Origin: Pseudomonadota bacterium
Lineage (GTDB): Bacteria; Pseudomonadota; Gammaproteobacteria; Acidiferrobacterales; Acidiferrobacteraceae
Direction: 5' to 3'
DNA: 7,261 nt
NCBI GenBank assembly: GCA_021795255.1
Contig: JAJYPQ010000185.1
Span: 1-7,261, forward strand
Part shown: piece after piece, positions 6,053 through 7,261 of the stretch
Layout of the letters: every line of letters begins with the position of its first letter
Position numbering within the stretch: the first letter of the stretch is position 1
Program-made: the position numbers and the translations under genes
The notes under the pieces: model-generated
Told to the model about the DNA's origin: nothing
Database searches by the model: none
Seen by the model: the letters and a program-made list of their open reading frames with translations, nothing else

Positions 6053-6994
6053 ATGACCTATTCCGACGTCCTCGTCGAAGCGGAAGCCGTTACGCGTTTC
6101 TACGGAAAAACCCCCGCTGTGACCGACGTCAGCTTTATGATCCGTCGCGGCGAGGTGCTGGGTTTCTTGGGGCCCAATGGCGCCGGCAAAACAACGACCA
6201 TGCAGATACTGAGCGGCAGTATCGCCCCCTCCTCCGGTCGCGTCCTGATCGCAGGCCACGACATGCGGACCGAACCGCGCGCGGCCAAGGCGGCTCTTGG
6301 CTATCTGCCTGAGCACCCGCCCTTATACCGAGAACTGACGGTCGACGAATACCTCGACTATTGCGCCGCACTCCATCGTATCCCGCGCCGGGAACGGCAC
6401 GAGGCGCGCGAGCGGGCGAAGAGTCGTTGCGGCCTCGCCGAAGTCGGCGGCCGACTGACCGCTAACCTCTCCAAGGGTTACCAACAGCGGGTCGGGCTCG
6501 CGCAAGCGATCATTCATGAACCGCCGGTCGTCATCCTAGACGAGCCCACAGTCGGGCTCGACCCGATACAGATTCGCGAGGTGCGCGCCCTGATCCGCGA
6601 ACTGGGACAGAACCACGCGGTTATTCTTTCGACGCACATTCTGTCCGAAGCCCAAGCCAGCTGCGACCGCGTTCAGATTATCAATAAGGGCCGGCTCGTG
6701 CTTAACGAAAGCATTCATGACCTCATGCGCCGGGTCCAATCGCAAGTCCTGATCGCGGCGTTTCGTCGCGCCCCCGACGTGGCGCTGGTGTCGGGGCTTG
6801 CGGGCGTACGCTCAGTCGCGGTCGTCGAGGAGAATCGGGTGCGACTATTTCACGAACCCGGTGCCGATCCGACGGATGCCCTCGTAAAACTGTCCATGGA
6901 GCAAGGATGGGGGGTCTGCGAGATCAAACCAGAGCAGTCGTCGCTCGAAAACATTTTCGTTGAGCTCACTGGCGAAGGCGAACCGACCCCATGA
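6053..6994 (+). CDS. ABC transporter ATP-binding protein, GldA-like export type
   Basis: This cytoplasmic ATPase subunit powers a membrane permease, almost certainly the one encoded next. It has 313 residues, the usual length for this group. Motifs in order are Walker A GPNGAGKTTT (40-49), the Q-loop region GYLPEHPPLY (83-92, with Glu in place of Gln as is common in GldA-like ATPases), signature LSKGYQQRVGLAQ (139-151), Walker B VVILDEP (159-165) with catalytic Glu164, D-loop VGLD (167-170) and switch His195 in LSTH. The C-terminal domain ends in SSLENIFVELTGE (296-308), as in DrrA/GldA/CcmA-type exporters. The start at 6053 follows the family N-terminus and is the last ATG before the domain. 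No good ribosome-binding site sits at normal distance; AGGA at 6033-6036 is 16 bases away. The stop overlaps the permease start (ATGA). The substrate is unknown. Homology to gliding-motility proteins does not imply gliding. Confidence 0.93.
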   Translation: MTYSDVLVEAEAVTRFYGKTPAVTDVSFMIRRGEVLGFLGPNGAGKTTTMQILSGSIAPSSGRVLIAGHDMRTEPRAAKAALGYLPEHPPLYRELTVDEYLDYCAALHRIPRRERHEARERAKSRCGLAEVGGRLTANLSKGYQQRVGLAQAIIHEPPVVILDEPTVGLDPIQIREVRALIRELGQNHAVILSTHILSEAQASCDRVQIINKGRLVLNESIHDLMRRVQSQVLIAAFRRAPDVALVSGLAGVRSVAVVEENRVRLFHEPGADPTDALVKLSMEQGWGVCEIKPEQSSLENIFVELTGEGEPTP

Positions 6995-7261
6995 TCCGAA
7001 CCATAGCTTGGCGGGAATTCCGCAGCCTGTTTCTGTCGCCCCTGGCTTTTGTCATCCTGGGCATCACCCAGATCATCCTGGCACGCCTTTTCCTGGGTCA
7101 CGTCAATCTGTTTTTGATAATACAGGCCCGTCTCGTGACCCTCCCCAATCCTCCGGGCCTAACGACCCTGGTGGCCGCGCCTTTGTTGGGCAATGCCGGG
7201 GTTTTGCTGCTTCTCATTACGCCCCTCGCCACTATGCGGCTTAACACAGATATCCACTCAT
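6991..7261 (+). CDS. ABC transporter permease, GldF/ABC-2 type, 3'-truncated
   Basis: The first 90 codons of the membrane subunit paired with the preceding ATPase are present; the gene runs off the right edge. The N-terminus MIRTIAWREFRSLFLSPLAF is typical of GldF/NosY-like ABC-2 permeases: a short amphipathic segment, then a first helix at about residues 17-37. A periplasmic-type loop contains QARLVTLPNPPGLTTLVAAP (45-64), followed by a second helix at about 65-82 ending in TPLATMRL. The start overlaps the ATPase stop by ATGA, implying tight stoichiometric co-expression. In the family the next genes are often a GldG-like (DUF4350-type) protein and a DUF4340 protein, which would lie outside this window. 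The last six residues (NTDIHS) differ from the Glu-rich EE stretch often found here, which may just be divergence. The substrate is unknown. Confidence 0.85.
   Translation, partial: MIRTIAWREFRSLFLSPLAFVILGITQIILARLFLGHVNLFLIIQARLVTLPNPPGLTTLVAAPLLGNAGVLLLLITPLATMRLNTDIHS

Noticed and set aside
6960..7244. 94-codon + strand frame over the ATPase-permease junction
   Set aside because: It is Pro/His/Arg-rich and out of frame with the permease, which has a typical GldF-like N-terminus and an ATGA overlap.

Overview
The window is an ordinary chromosomal stretch of a GC-rich proteobacterium. The gene order hemC-hemD-hemX-hemY is a Gammaproteobacteria-type arrangement, and HemX and HemY are largely restricted to gamma- and betaproteobacteria. 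The GC-rich third codon positions and a GldA/GldF-like ABC exporter would suit an environmental gammaproteobacterium or a member of Acidithiobacillia. I cannot name a genus from this sequence alone. I see no transposon, phage, CRISPR array, tRNA or rRNA.

Layout. (1) Positions 2-3752 on the + strand hold a tetrapyrrole cluster: the 3' three quarters of hemC (hydroxymethylbilane synthase), hemD (uroporphyrinogen-III synthase), hemX (membrane-anchored coiled-coil protein) and hemY (inner-membrane TPR protein). hemC/hemD and hemX/hemY each overlap by ATGA and only 27 bases separate hemD from hemX, so the four genes read as one transcription unit. (2) A 107-base convergent gap (3753-3859) holds no gene and no convincing terminator. 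(3) Positions 3860 to about 5827 on the - strand hold a two-gene unit: a three-domain [2Fe-2S]/FAD/NAD(P) reductase, followed 3 bases later by a CDF-family divalent cation (probably Zn2+) efflux transporter. (4) A 225-base divergent gap (5828-6052) carries a near-consensus sigma70 promoter facing right. (5) From 6053 to the right edge on the + strand lies an ABC export module: an ATPase, then the start of its ATGA-overlapping permease, which is cut by the window end.

How the genes work together. HemC polymerises porphobilinogen to hydroxymethylbilane and HemD cyclises it to uroporphyrinogen III, the common precursor of heme, siroheme and cobalamin. HemX and HemY are companion membrane proteins of uncertain role. 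The reductase probably passes electrons from NAD(P)H through FAD to an iron-sulfur centre, with an unknown partner. The CDF protein exports metal, and the ABC module resembles the GldA-GldF type, whose substrate is unknown.

Most notable points. hemD contains an uninterrupted run of 14 G residues that codes in frame for the conserved glycine-rich motif, so slippage there would disrupt an essential pathway. The ABC operon promoter is placed so that transcription would start at or next to the ATG of a 10-codon ORF that overlaps the ATPase start. I found no convincing undescribed system.
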